Assembly: GCA_039198685.1 (NCBI GenBank)
Contig: JBCCTK010000021.1
Location: 1 to 28,005, forward strand
Reading direction: 5' to 3'
DNA length: 28,005 bases
Source: UBA5336 sp039198685
GTDB lineage: Bacteria; Pseudomonadota; Alphaproteobacteria; Caulobacterales; Hyphomonadaceae
Part shown: positions 15,670-24,480 of the stretch, piece after piece
Layout: every line of letters starts with the position of its first letter
Position numbering within the stretch: position 1 is the stretch's first letter
The notes under the pieces: model-generated
Told to the model about the DNA's origin: nothing
Database searches by the model: none
Seen by the model: the letters and a program-made list of their open reading frames with translations, nothing else
Translations under genes and position numbers: made by a program

Positions 15670-16655
15670 TTGGCGTCGGCCGACCGATTTTGTAGCGCGC
15701 TATAGCTCAGGAAAACAGCTCTCTTGGCTTCAATGCGCGCGCGCGCAAGGCTGTCCAGGATCAATCCGCAGACCGCCGATATCACGCCGGTGATAACAAT
15801 GCCGGTGGCCAGAATCGCCGTTGGGAATCGGGGGACAAGGCCAGTGTCGACATAGGTCAGGACAAGAGGAACAGACATGAGCCCAGCTGCCGCCATGAGT
15901 GCGGCGCCGATGAGGCCAAAGAAAGCCGCTGGACGGGTTTCCTTCGCCAACATGGCGAACATGCCCAGGATCCGGAAGCCATCGCGAAACGTCTTGAGTT
16001 TGCTCTCGCTGTCGTCTGGACGCACGCCATATTTCGTCGGACGCTCCAGGATCGGAATGCCGAGTTGGCTGGCATGGACAGACATTTCAGTCTCAATCTC
16101 GAAACCGGCTGAAACGGCTGGGAAGGACTTCACGAACCGGCGGCTGAAAACCCTGTAGCCGGAGAAGATGTCAGTGAAGTCGCGGCCAAAAATACGATGG
16201 TAGAGTCCGTTGAAGATCTTGTTTCCAAAAGCATGGCCTTCGCGCCCGGCATCATGGGTGACATTGGCGCGGGTGCCCACGACCATATCAACCTGATTCT
16301 TCATCAGAAGCTCAACCAAAGTCGGCGCCATGGCCGCATCATAGGTCGCGTCACCATCGGCCATGACGTAAATATCGGCGTCCACGTCGGCGAACATGCG
16401 TCTCACCACATGGCCTTTGCCCTGGCGAAACTCCCTGCGAACAATAGCGCCGGCCCGAGCCGCAACGTCCGCGGTGCCGTCGGTGGAGTTATTGTCGAAA
16501 ACATAGATCTTGGCCGAGGGCAGGGCGGCCCGGAAGTCTGCAACCACCTGGTCTATTGTCGACGCTTCATTGTAACAGGGAATGGTCACGGCGATTTCCA
16601 GGGGGCGCGCCGTGTCCGGAAGCGGCGTTAGGGTTTGCGTCGTCGCAATTGTCAT
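15666..16655 (-). CDS. GtrB/DPM1-like family 2 glycosyltransferase
   Basis: A 329-residue enzyme. The GT2 domain starts at AVTIPCYNEASTI (22-34), with FDNNSTDGT, the DxD metal site ADGDATY (D100, D102) and the acceptor region IFSGYRVFSRRFVKSFP. Two C-terminal membrane helices follow (about 245-270 and 282-305). This is the layout of polyprenyl-phosphate glycosyltransferases such as GtrB and DPM1, which move a sugar from a nucleotide sugar to undecaprenyl phosphate. The adjoining gtrA supports that. The start at 16655 gives a normal N-terminus; an open extension to 16796 would overlap the divergent gene. The sugar cannot be predicted. Confidence 0.9.
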   Translation of the reverse strand: MTIATTQTLTPLPDTARPLEIAVTIPCYNEASTIDQVVADFRAALPSAKIYVFDNNSTDGTADVAARAGAIVRREFRQGKGHVVRRMFADVDADIYVMADGDATYDAAMAPTLVELLMKNQVDMVVGTRANVTHDAGREGHAFGNKIFNGLYHRIFGRDFTDIFSGYRVFSRRFVKSFPAVSAGFEIETEMSVHASQLGIPILERPTKYGVRPDDSESKLKTFRDGFRILGMFAMLAKETRPAAFFGLIGAALMAAAGLMSVPLVLTYVDTGLVPRFPTAILATGIVITGVISAVCGLILDSLARARIEAKRAVFLSYSALQNRSADAK

Positions 16656-16761
16656 CGCTGTGCAGCCTTTCGGTAACCTCGTTTTGTCATAGAGGGGCAG
16701 GCTTAATGAGGCGTTCACGGGCAAGGTCCGAAGCGCGACACACAAACGATAAGGCAAATCC

Positions 16762-18573
16762 ATGATCCCCCCACGCTGGTCAGGGTCCTTGAACACTTCC
16801 GGCTTTCAGGTTGCTTTTGGCATTGCCCTGACGGTTTTGATCCTCTGGATCTGGGGGTTGGTGATGTGGAACGGTCTACTTCCAGGCAATGATGACATGA
16901 TGCGCCTTGCCCAGGTCAGGGACCTGTTGGCGGGACAAGGCTGGTATGATGTCGACCAATCTCGCTTCGATACGCCCGCGGGCGGCGCCATGCACTGGTC
17001 GCGTCTTCCAGATATATTGATCGGTGGATTGATCCTCATCTTGACGCCTTTTCTCGGCGCAGAGACCGCCGAGTTTGCCGCGCTGGCTTTCTGGCCGCGC
17101 CTCTTCTTGGCCGGCACGCTCACTGCGATCGCTGTTGCGCTACATCGGCTGGGTGTTGGGCGCGCGGGGATCGCAGCGGGGCTGGTTGCCTTCATGGTGT
17201 CCCATGCCGTGGTCCAGTTCCAACCCGGACGGATCGATCATCACGGCCTGGAATTGATGCTGGTCCTGGCTGCGTGTGCAGCGCTCTGTGCACCCCAGCG
17301 AGGCTGGAAAACAGGGCTTTTTGTCGCCGGATGTGTCTCCCTGATGCTCACCGTGGCCATAGAGAGTTTGCCCTATGCAGCAGGGCTTATCCTCTTTTGC
17401 GGCTTGCTCTGGTCTGTCTTCGGCGCAAGGGAGGCCAGCATGATCAAGGGCCTCGGAGCAGGGCTCGCGGGATTCTCCATCCTGGCTTATCTGCTCGATG
17501 CACCGGGCATAGGCGCTGCCCGCGCAGCGTGTGATGCCTTTGGAAATGTCCATGCGTCCGCTTTGATCCTGGGTGGTCTCGGCCTGCTCGCGCTGGGAAC
17601 GGCCGGAGACCGCTTGCGCGACTGGCGCGCCCGGTTGGCTGTCGGGACAGGGCTTGGCGTTGCAGCGAGCCTGAGCGCACTGGCGGTTGAACCGTCCTGC
17701 TTGGGATCGCCCTATTCCGGGGTCGACGCGGCGATTATGGAGGGCTGGATGACGTCTGTTACAGAGGCGCGAAGCTTGCCGAAACTGGTCGAGACGTCTC
17801 CGGCTTTTGCATTTGCTGCCTTTGGTTTCGGCCTGGCAGCCTTGGCCGGTGCCGTGTTCAGCTTTAAAGGCGCAGCCGAACGCCAGCGATCTGTTTTGAT
17901 AGGGTTGATGGGGCTGACGGTCATCGCCCTGCTGGTCATGGCCTGGCAGGTGAGAGCCGTTGTTTTTGTCCACGGGTTCGCAGCGATTGGCGTTGGTTTT
18001 GTCGCCCATTATTTGATTTTGAACTTGGTCTCACAGACCGGCACAGCCCGCATTGCTGCGTTTGCAGGGCTTATCGCGCTGTCTCCAACGACGTGGCAAA
18101 CAGCCGGCACTTATCTTGAAACCAAGCCGACTGAGGTCGAAAAAGGGGCCAGCAAACGGTCCGAGTGCCGGTCTGCCGAAGCGATGGCGCGGTTACAAGC
18201 CCTCCCACCATCGCGTGTCTTCACTCCGATTGATCTTGGTCCGGCGGTCCTTATCCATACTGATCACACCATCTTCGCTGCGCCATATCATCGAAACCCC
18301 GGCGCCATCGGCAGGACACTGGATGTGTTTGAAAGCGATCCTGCAACGGCGCGCAAATTGCTCCAGGCGGCAGGTGCCGACTATCTCTATGTGTGCAATG
18401 GGTTGGGCGAACTGGCGCTCTATGCCCGTCGTTCACCCGATGGACTCGCCGCCACCTTGTTGGCAGGAGACGCGCCGTCCTGGCTGGAGGGGGCAGGGGA
18501 AACTGACGCTAATGCCGGCCCGCGGCTTCTTCGTATTCGCCACGATGCCATTGTCGGCACGAACATACCCTGA
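16762..18573 (+). CDS. Polytopic GT-C-like glycosyltransferase candidate
   Basis: A 603-residue membrane protein with about 10-12 helices through residue 450 and a soluble C-terminal domain. The first extracytoplasmic loop has an acidic motif (GNDDMMR, D44-D45) and GGAMHWSRLPD at 74-84; the second has RIDHHGLE (D159, H160, H161). The C-terminal domain has AAPYHRNPGAIG and ADYLYVCNG. This layout resembles STT3/PMT-type GT-C enzymes, which use lipid-linked sugars on the periplasmic face. No specific family is certain. It is divergent from the GtrB-GtrA pair 106 bases away, and could be the acceptor-specific third member of a Gtr-type modification system. AAGG lies eight bases before the ATG. 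Confidence 0.72.
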   Translation: MIPPRWSGSLNTSGFQVAFGIALTVLILWIWGLVMWNGLLPGNDDMMRLAQVRDLLAGQGWYDVDQSRFDTPAGGAMHWSRLPDILIGGLILILTPFLGAETAEFAALAFWPRLFLAGTLTAIAVALHRLGVGRAGIAAGLVAFMVSHAVVQFQPGRIDHHGLELMLVLAACAALCAPQRGWKTGLFVAGCVSLMLTVAIESLPYAAGLILFCGLLWSVFGAREASMIKGLGAGLAGFSILAYLLDAPGIGAARAACDAFGNVHASALILGGLGLLALGTAGDRLRDWRARLAVGTGLGVAASLSALAVEPSCLGSPYSGVDAAIMEGWMTSVTEARSLPKLVETSPAFAFAAFGFGLAALAGAVFSFKGAAERQRSVLIGLMGLTVIALLVMAWQVRAVVFVHGFAAIGVGFVAHYLILNLVSQTGTARIAAFAGLIALSPTTWQTAGTYLETKPTEVEKGASKRSECRSAEAMARLQALPPSRVFTPIDLGPAVLIHTDHTIFAAPYHRNPGAIGRTLDVFESDPATARKLLQAAGADYLYVCNGLGELALYARRSPDGLAATLLAGDAPSWLEGAGETDANAGPRLLRIRHDAIVGTNIP

Positions 18574-18614
18574 AGCGGCTTGACGCCTCGACCCGGCCTG
18601 CGGCACACGAGGTC

Positions 18615-20069
18615 ATGTTAAAGCCATTCAACTCTCCAGATGCCATCGTCGATGCGCTCGAGACGGTGTACAACGATGCCGTGTCGAGCCTGAAAGCCGC
18701 ACTTTCCAGTTATTTGCATGATGGCACCACGCCGGACCCGAAGCACCGGAGCGCGGGTGGATTTTGTTATCCGGAACTCGTCGTTCGCTACAAGCCCGAC
18801 GGGCCGCCACCCCCCATTTCCCGCTCGTTCGGGAAAATGTCCGAAGCCGGCACCTATGTTTCGACGATTACCCGGCCAGACTTTTTCCGGGCTTACCTCA
18901 TTGAGCAACTGACGCCGTTGATGCGCGATTATGAGATCGATATTGAGGTGCGCCGTTCGGACAGTGAAATCCCCTATGCCTATGTGTGGGATGCGGCGGA
19001 GGCCGATGGCCTTGACCAAGTCTCGCCTGCTGAATTGGCTCAGCTGTTTCCCGCCCCCAACCTGGGACTCATCGGCGACGAGGTTGCCGATGGTGAGCTT
19101 AATGACGTGGGAACTGCGCGTCCGCTTGCGCTTTTTGACGCCCAGCGCACCGATTTCAGCCTGAAGCGGTTAGAGCATTATACCGGCACCCCGGCCGATA
19201 ATATGCAGCCCTATGTGTTGTTCACCAACTACCACCGCTATGTGGATGCATTCTGCGCTTGGGCCGTTGAGCAGATTTCTGAAGCCGGTGGCTACAAGGC
19301 CCTTTCAGCCCCGGGCGGTGTTCTCATCGAAAGCGACACTGAAGACGCCATGGAGCAGATTGGCTCTGCGCCCTGGCGCCGCTTTCAGATGCCAGCTTAC
19401 CATCTCATCCGTGAGAATGGTCCAGGAATCACCCTGGTGAATATTGGCGTGGGCCCTTCCAACGCGAAGACAATCACGGACCATTTGGCTGTGCTGCGTC
19501 CGGAATGCTGGATAATGGTTGGTCACTGCGGTGGCCTGCGTCACAGTCAGGCCATTGGGGACTATGTGCTTGCCCACGCCTATTTCCGTGAAGATCATGT
19601 GCTCGACAGTGTCCTGCCGCCTGAGATTCCCGTGCCGCCGATTGCTGAAGTTCAGGTCGCCCTACAAGATGCGGCGGCGGCGATCACTGGAGAGAGTGGA
19701 GATGCTTTGAAGAAGCGCTTGCGCACGGGCACCGTTGTGACCACCGATGACCGGAATTGGGAGCTTCGCTTTTCAGAGACCGCGCGGCGTTTCAACAAGT
19801 CCCGAGCGATCGCGATTGATATGGAGAGCGCCACCATCGCCGCAAACGGATACCGCTTACGTGTGCCTTATGGCGTTTTGCTTTGCGTCTCGGACAAGCC
19901 ACTCCACGGGGAGATCAAATTGCCAGGGGCGGCCAACCGCTTTTATGAACGCGCAATTGGAGAGCATATACGCATCGGAATCGCAACGCTGGAGCAATTG
20001 GCCAAGGATGGTGGAACGCGCCTCCATTCGCGCAAGTTGCGCGCCTTTGAAGAACCGCCATTCAGATGA
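18615..20069 (+). CDS. amn: AMP nucleosidase
   Basis: A 484-residue protein, the same length as I recall for E. coli Amn. It splits AMP to adenine and ribose 5-phosphate and helps control adenylate levels. The N-terminal regulatory-type domain (about 1-170) contains GTYVSTITRPDFF. The C-terminal phosphorylase-like catalytic domain has GVGPSNAKTITDHLAVLRP, VGHCGGLRHSQ, TTDDRNWELRFSE, AIDMESATIAANGYR and SDKPLHGEIKLPG, which hold the expected Glu and Asp of the nucleoside phosphorylase fold. The start has GAGG only two bases away, which is unusually close. Followed 13 bases later by a membrane protein gene, probably in the same transcript. Confidence 0.95.
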   Translation: MLKPFNSPDAIVDALETVYNDAVSSLKAALSSYLHDGTTPDPKHRSAGGFCYPELVVRYKPDGPPPPISRSFGKMSEAGTYVSTITRPDFFRAYLIEQLTPLMRDYEIDIEVRRSDSEIPYAYVWDAAEADGLDQVSPAELAQLFPAPNLGLIGDEVADGELNDVGTARPLALFDAQRTDFSLKRLEHYTGTPADNMQPYVLFTNYHRYVDAFCAWAVEQISEAGGYKALSAPGGVLIESDTEDAMEQIGSAPWRRFQMPAYHLIRENGPGITLVNIGVGPSNAKTITDHLAVLRPECWIMVGHCGGLRHSQAIGDYVLAHAYFREDHVLDSVLPPEIPVPPIAEVQVALQDAAAAITGESGDALKKRLRTGTVVTTDDRNWELRFSETARRFNKSRAIAIDMESATIAANGYRLRVPYGVLLCVSDKPLHGEIKLPGAANRFYERAIGEHIRIGIATLEQLAKDGGTRLHSRKLRAFEEPPFR

Positions 20070-20082
20070 GTGGAGTGACGCC

Positions 20083-20802
20083 ATGAAGGCTGGGCATGGC
20101 CGCACGAAACTTGATGTTCGCCTCGTCGATATCGCCCGGCGATATGGTGACCTCGGGGTCCACCACTGGCAAACCTTGCTGGTCTTGATGCTCTTCAGTT
20201 GGGTCGCTTTCACCCTGGTGGGGTATGTTCAGGACACCGTCCTGGCTTGGCGGCCGGAAGACTTACTAACCTTTTTCGACCTGGATGTTGTGCCAGTGGC
20301 TTTTGTCACCGCGGCCTGTGCCCATGCTGTTCTTTGGGGCGTGCCGGGCGCCGGACCGGCTGCCTCTATGGGTGTGGCGCGCCGGGCGTTTGTCTCGGTG
20401 CTCGCGGTGACCTTATTGGTGCGCATCGCGGTAGTCTTTGGATTGATCGCCCTGGTGATTCCGGGGCTCGCAATGATTGTCTTCCTCGGCCTTGCCGCCG
20501 TGATCATGGTTGCCGAGAGACCCGGCGTTTTTGCCAGTCTGCGGCAGAGTTTTGAGATGGTCCTATCGGCATTTGTCAAAGTGATTGGCGCCTATATCGT
20601 CTTTGTTCTGTCTTTCGTCGGCATTGTGTTTGTCATGATCATTGTGGTCGCGCTAGCAACCGTGAATTTGGGTGACCCGCTTTCAGGACATATCACCGAT
20701 GGTGCGTTAAGCGCGGCGCTCAGCATCTCACATACAGTTTTTGCTGTGGCTGTTTATCAGGTGCTGACCGAGGCACGCACGGCGGAGCCTACGGTGCACT
20801 GA
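20083..20802 (+). CDS. Polytopic membrane protein (GPDPase membrane domain/YciC-like)
   Basis: A 239-residue protein with about six helices. The ATG at 20083 has GGAG seven bases upstream; the frame is open from 19747 but that part overlaps amn out of frame. The segment ALVIPGLAMIVFLG followed by MVAERPGVFASLRQSFEMV resembles membrane domains of glycerophosphodiester phosphodiesterases and YciC-like proteins, where a PG-containing helix is followed by an ER..v..sl..S element. No catalytic domain is attached. The function is unknown. Position after amn suggests co-transcription, not a shared pathway. Confidence 0.72.
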   Translation: MKAGHGRTKLDVRLVDIARRYGDLGVHHWQTLLVLMLFSWVAFTLVGYVQDTVLAWRPEDLLTFFDLDVVPVAFVTAACAHAVLWGVPGAGPAASMGVARRAFVSVLAVTLLVRIAVVFGLIALVIPGLAMIVFLGLAAVIMVAERPGVFASLRQSFEMVLSAFVKVIGAYIVFVLSFVGIVFVMIIVVALATVNLGDPLSGHITDGALSAALSISHTVFAVAVYQVLTEARTAEPTVH

Positions 20803-20894
20803 CGAATTGTTACCCGATACCTCGGGACCGTTGAGAAATGGATGGCAGGCCATCGCCGTTCACCTGAGATGGGCCTCTGCCTTCATCGTAATGC

Positions 20895-20909
20895 TTAATG
20901 ATTTATCAA
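20895..20909 (+). promoter_or_regulatory. Near-consensus CtrA-like box upstream of hfsA
   Basis: TTAA-TGATTTA-TCAA matches the alphaproteobacterial CtrA site TTAA-N7-TTAA with one mismatch and exact spacing. It lies 70 bases before the hfsA start in the 176-base gap after the membrane protein gene. The rest of the gap shows no clear terminator or promoter boxes. CtrA control would fit cell-cycle timed surface polysaccharide, but a one-mismatch site can occur by chance. Confidence 0.4.
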
Positions 20910-20978
20910 ATGGAACTCGCCATGACGCATACTGGATGTCCATGCGCAGGCTGATCTGCGCGCCCATGAGATAGGTGT

Positions 20979-22475
20979 ATGAGCGAGCGACAAAACGCCA
21001 ACGACCGATACTGGGAGCCGATTGCCCCCCCGTCGCGCGTGGGTTTGGGCGTGGTGGACTATCTGGTGAGGCTCTGGCGGGCTAAGTGGCTGATGCTGGC
21101 TGTATTCGGGATGCTTTTTGGTGCGGGGCTGCTTGCTGCGTTCCAAATGACGCAGTCCTATACGGCGAGTTCCCGCCTGTTGGTCACATTGGATGATGCC
21201 TATGTGTTTCGCCCGCTTGCCGGTGGCGATGCGGCGGGGGTGGCCCTTGAGGCCAATCAGGTGGTCCAAGCGGAGCTGGAATTGCTGCGCTCTCCGGTCA
21301 TCCTCGCCACGGCTCTCGACCATCAGCCCTACGACCTGCTCTATCCTGACTTAGCCAAGGCCAGGGACAGGGCCCTGAACCAGGGACGTCAATCGCGCAG
21401 TGCCATTGACCGGTCCTATCGCGAGAAGGCCATTGAAGCACTCGACCGAGACTTCGAAGTTGGATCAGCGCCAGAACGCCCTGTAATCTTCACCCGATTT
21501 CGCCACGAGGACCCACTGCGCGCGGCCGACACGCTCAACCTCTTGATCGAGACTTATCTTACCTATCGTACATCGCTTTTCTCCCAGGGTGCAGGAGAAG
21601 ATTTTGCGGAACAAAGCGATGTGTTTCAGGCAGAGTTGACCGCGGCCGATCGTTCCCTCCGCACGTTTATGCTTCAGTATGACCTCACAGACTTGACGGC
21701 AGAACAGGCCAGTGTGCAGCGCCTGATTGAATCCGTTGAAGCGGAGCTGCTTCGGGCTCGCGCCCAGCAAGGCGCCCTGCAAAAGCAGTTGATTTCATTG
21801 AGGACCGAGCTGGACAGGACCCCCCGTGAGGTCGAACTTTTTGTTGAGGATACCTCCCAGCAAACACTCCTCGAACTGGAGTTGGAGCGTGAAGCTCTGT
21901 TGTCGCGCTACACGCCGAACTCAGAGCCTTTGCGCGCCATCAATGCTCGAATTTCACAGGTTGAAGCGATCGTGGGGCGGCAAGCAGGCGTTGCCGGAAT
22001 GGTTCGAAGGGGCATCAATCCAGTCTACCAGTCCCTTATTACCAACCACACAACGCTGGATGCTGAGGCTGAAGCCCTTGCAGGCGAGGCCGCCACCCTT
22101 GAGCTGCAAATGGCCCAACTTGAAAGACGGGCAGATCTCCTCGTGTCCTTGGCGCCTGGCTGGCGAGATCTGTTGAGGGATCGCAGCCTCGCGGAAGCCA
22201 ATGTCTTTGAATATTCCAGCCGAGCGATAGAAGAACGAAGCAGACGGGACTTGGTTCAGCGTCGGGCTGACAATATCAGGGTGCTGGAGCCTGCCCACAC
22301 ACCTGCTGTGGGCAATTCGCTAAAACTGGCCGTGGTCATTGGCTCGTTTCTCTTTGCAGGCTTTTCAGCGCTCATGGCCGGACTGCTCTACACATTCACG
22401 CGGACCGGCTTTACGACCCCGGCAAGTTTGGCGCGCACGACCGGACTGCCTGTCCTCGCCGCGCTGGGGCGATGA
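20979..22475 (+). CDS. hfsA: Wzz/GumC-type polysaccharide copolymerase (HfsA-like)
   Basis: A 498-residue inner-membrane protein with a Wzz-type layout. There is an N-terminal cytoplasmic segment, helix 1 at about 36-57, a large periplasmic domain rich in long coiled-coil helices (about 200-430, with QAELTAADRSLRTFMLQYDL and SRYTPNSEPLRAINARI), and helix 2 at about 447-472. The phrase LLSRYTPNSEPLRA is typical of exopolysaccharide chain-length and export proteins. No tyrosine kinase domain is fused; the kinase-like partner is the next gene, which overlaps by four bases (ATGA). It probably controls polymer length and links Wzy to the outer-membrane channel. The hfsA name rests on order A-B-C as in the Caulobacter hfsDABC operon; hfsD is not upstream here. 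Confidence 0.85.
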   Translation: MSERQNANDRYWEPIAPPSRVGLGVVDYLVRLWRAKWLMLAVFGMLFGAGLLAAFQMTQSYTASSRLLVTLDDAYVFRPLAGGDAAGVALEANQVVQAELELLRSPVILATALDHQPYDLLYPDLAKARDRALNQGRQSRSAIDRSYREKAIEALDRDFEVGSAPERPVIFTRFRHEDPLRAADTLNLLIETYLTYRTSLFSQGAGEDFAEQSDVFQAELTAADRSLRTFMLQYDLTDLTAEQASVQRLIESVEAELLRARAQQGALQKQLISLRTELDRTPREVELFVEDTSQQTLLELELEREALLSRYTPNSEPLRAINARISQVEAIVGRQAGVAGMVRRGINPVYQSLITNHTTLDAEAEALAGEAATLELQMAQLERRADLLVSLAPGWRDLLRDRSLAEANVFEYSSRAIEERSRRDLVQRRADNIRVLEPAHTPAVGNSLKLAVVIGSFLFAGFSALMAGLLYTFTRTGFTTPASLARTTGLPVLAALGR

Positions 22476-23182
22476 CGATGACCGTTCGCGCTGCGGCATT
22501 CAATCGAGTCATCCGGTCGGCCCAAGCCGTTGGTCCTCCGTCGGGTGGACGGGCTATCCTCTTTGTGACGCCAAGTTCGCCAGCGGCGGTGCGTACGGCC
22601 GCCATCGGGTTTGCGCGGGCGACATCTCTTCGGGCAACTCGGCCGGTCTGGCTGATAGACCTGGACCTGCGCGACAACGGACTGTTTCATCATTTAGAGG
22701 TTACGGCCCCAACCCATCAGAACCAGCCGGGGCGCGCTTTCAGCGCCGCGCTCGATTCCGCGCCGTTCTATCGCCCGGTCGGACGACGGCTGATCGCGAC
22801 CCAAGGCGGGGTCAACCCAACGAAGCTTCTGAGCCTGCATGAAGTGCCCGGCTCCAATCTCTATGTCAGTCGCTTCCGGGTCGAAGCTATGGCGGCGGGA
22901 CAAAAGCTCTCGCTTTCGCGCTCTGATGATTGGTGGACTGCGGCCCGCGCCAAGTCAGACTGGATCACGGTCCATGCACTACCCCTGGAGCAGGGCGGGA
23001 ATGCGCTCACGCTGTGTCCGGATGTCGACGGCGTCGTTTTGGTGGTTGAGGCGGACCGTACACCCCTGGATGATGTTATGATTATGCAAGAAGAGGTCGA
23101 AAGTGCAGGGGGCCGCGTCATTGGAGCGGTCATGGTTCAGCTTGGCGCCGATGCGCGTTGGCTCAGCACGTTTGCGGCCTGA
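22472..23182 (+). CDS. hfsB: Degenerate BY-kinase/ParA-like protein (HfsB-like)
   Basis: A 236-residue protein with the fold pattern of bacterial tyrosine kinases (CpsD/Wzc C-terminal domain). The Walker A' segment is kept as LIDLDLRDNGLFHHL (D63, D65, R67), and a strand DGVVLVVEADRT lies at 186-197. The P-loop is lost: residues 32-42 read VTPSSPAAVRT where TSxxxGEGKST is expected. Walker B also looks lost, with ITVHALP where IIDxPP is expected. The C-terminus lacks a tyrosine cluster. So it is probably not an active kinase but a structural or regulatory partner of HfsA. It overlaps hfsA by four bases and shares one base with the next start (TGATG). Confidence 0.75.
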   Translation: MTMTVRAAAFNRVIRSAQAVGPPSGGRAILFVTPSSPAAVRTAAIGFARATSLRATRPVWLIDLDLRDNGLFHHLEVTAPTHQNQPGRAFSAALDSAPFYRPVGRRLIATQGGVNPTKLLSLHEVPGSNLYVSRFRVEAMAAGQKLSLSRSDDWWTAARAKSDWITVHALPLEQGGNALTLCPDVDGVVLVVEADRTPLDDVMIMQEEVESAGGRVIGAVMVQLGADARWLSTFAA

Positions 23183-24480
23183 TGGTTGCCGAGCGCTTAA
23201 ACGCAGAACGGATCGGTTTCCCGGCCCTCGTGGCGGTGTTGATATGCCTTGTTCTCTTTTCCGAAGGGGCGTTCCAAAGGTTGGTAGCGCCCACTGTGGA
23301 CCTGGACGGCAATCCAATTCTCCGAGTTATGTGGCTGCCGGTTTATGCTCTAGTGTTTGGGTTGGCGATGACCCGGGCGAAGGCGATTGGCGCACTGGTC
23401 CTGCGAATGCCAGCCTTGTCCGTGGTGTTGCTCCTGGCACTGTTGTCGTTCCTTTGGTCAATTGATCCGGGATTGAGCCTGCGCCGCGGCATTGGATTGG
23501 CGGTGACAACTCTGTTCGGGTTTTACCTCGCCGTGCGCTTCGATTGGCGCCAGCTCCTCATTCTGTTCGGCAGCCTTTGGTTGGGATTGTGTTGCTTGAA
23601 TTTTGCGGCTGGCCTGATCGCTCCGGCTTTTGCCCGCGACTATGAAATTCATATTGGAGCCTGGCGTGGTTTCTGGTTCGAAAAGAACGCGATGGGTGGG
23701 CACATGGCCCGCGCCAGTATGATTTTTGGCACGTTGATGATGATAGACACCCGGCGATGGCAGATTTGGACGGTCGGACTCGCCTTGTCGGTGCTGTTGG
23801 TCATCCTTTCAACGTCAACGACATCACTGATTGCGGTGCTGCTGGCTGCGGGAATTTTGTTGGGTGGATGGGCCCTCCAGGGGCGGCGCATTGCTGCCGT
23901 GCTCGGTGTTTGGGCTGGGGTGACGGTGGCGAGCGCACTCGCCATTGCTGTCGCGCTGCAGCCCGGCGTATTCTTGGGGTTTTTCGGCAAAGACGCCACG
24001 TTCACAGGGCGCACTGATATCTGGACCGCTCTGCTTGAAGCGATCGCCGAGAGACCGATCCTTGGATATGGCTATGGCGCATTCTGGCCCCTTGGGTCCG
24101 AGCCTGCCTACTGGGTTCGCGTTGCCGTAGAATGGGATGCGCCGACGGCCCATAATGGCTGGTTGGAAATAACCCTGGCGCTGGGGCTGGTCGGGTTGGT
24201 TTGCTTCGCAGCGAGCTTTCTGGCGACCGCGCTTCGGGCGGTTGCCCAATTGCCGAGGCATCGCTTTGCACTCTATGCGACGGGGTTTCTCACCCAACTT
24301 GGCCTGTTCAGTTTTTCCGAGAGCCTTCTGCTTGAACTTAACAGCTTTGTCTGGATCAACTATGTTGCTGTGGCTGGCGTTCTGGTCCTTGGGCTGTCAA
24401 AGGACGGACACGTCAGCCATCGAGCGGCCCCCGAGCGATCACGTCTGAGGCTGGCCCGCGCGACCCGTGGCTGGGTTTGA
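23182..24480 (+). CDS. hfsC: Wzy/O-antigen ligase family polymerase (HfsC-like)
   Basis: A 432-residue polytopic protein with about 11-12 helices and a large periplasmic loop typical of Wzy_C/O-antigen ligase proteins. Loop motifs are HIGAWRGFWFEKNAMGGHMA, TFTGRTDIW followed by RPILGYGYGAFW, and APTAHNGWLEITLALGLVG. The conserved arginines and the AHN-G-WLE histidine are those expected at the active loop. It probably links lipid-bound repeat units into polymer at the periplasmic face. The start ATG shares one base with the hfsB stop; an earlier start at 23158 is less likely. Its last 42 bases overlap the 3' end of the opposing glycosyltransferase gene. Could equally be named hfsI, a paralogue. 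Confidence 0.85.
   Translation: MVAERLNAERIGFPALVAVLICLVLFSEGAFQRLVAPTVDLDGNPILRVMWLPVYALVFGLAMTRAKAIGALVLRMPALSVVLLLALLSFLWSIDPGLSLRRGIGLAVTTLFGFYLAVRFDWRQLLILFGSLWLGLCCLNFAAGLIAPAFARDYEIHIGAWRGFWFEKNAMGGHMARASMIFGTLMMIDTRRWQIWTVGLALSVLLVILSTSTTSLIAVLLAAGILLGGWALQGRRIAAVLGVWAGVTVASALAIAVALQPGVFLGFFGKDATFTGRTDIWTALLEAIAERPILGYGYGAFWPLGSEPAYWVRVAVEWDAPTAHNGWLEITLALGLVGLVCFAASFLATALRAVAQLPRHRFALYATGFLTQLGLFSFSESLLLELNSFVWINYVAVAGVLVLGLSKDGHVSHRAAPERSRLRLARATRGWV

Noticed and set aside
17140..18009. Long open frame (289 codons) on the minus strand inside the GT-C-like gene
   Set aside because: It lies wholly antisense to a well-supported membrane protein, has a polar low-complexity composition rich in Q, R and G, and no family motif. 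It is a by-product of GC-rich codon use.
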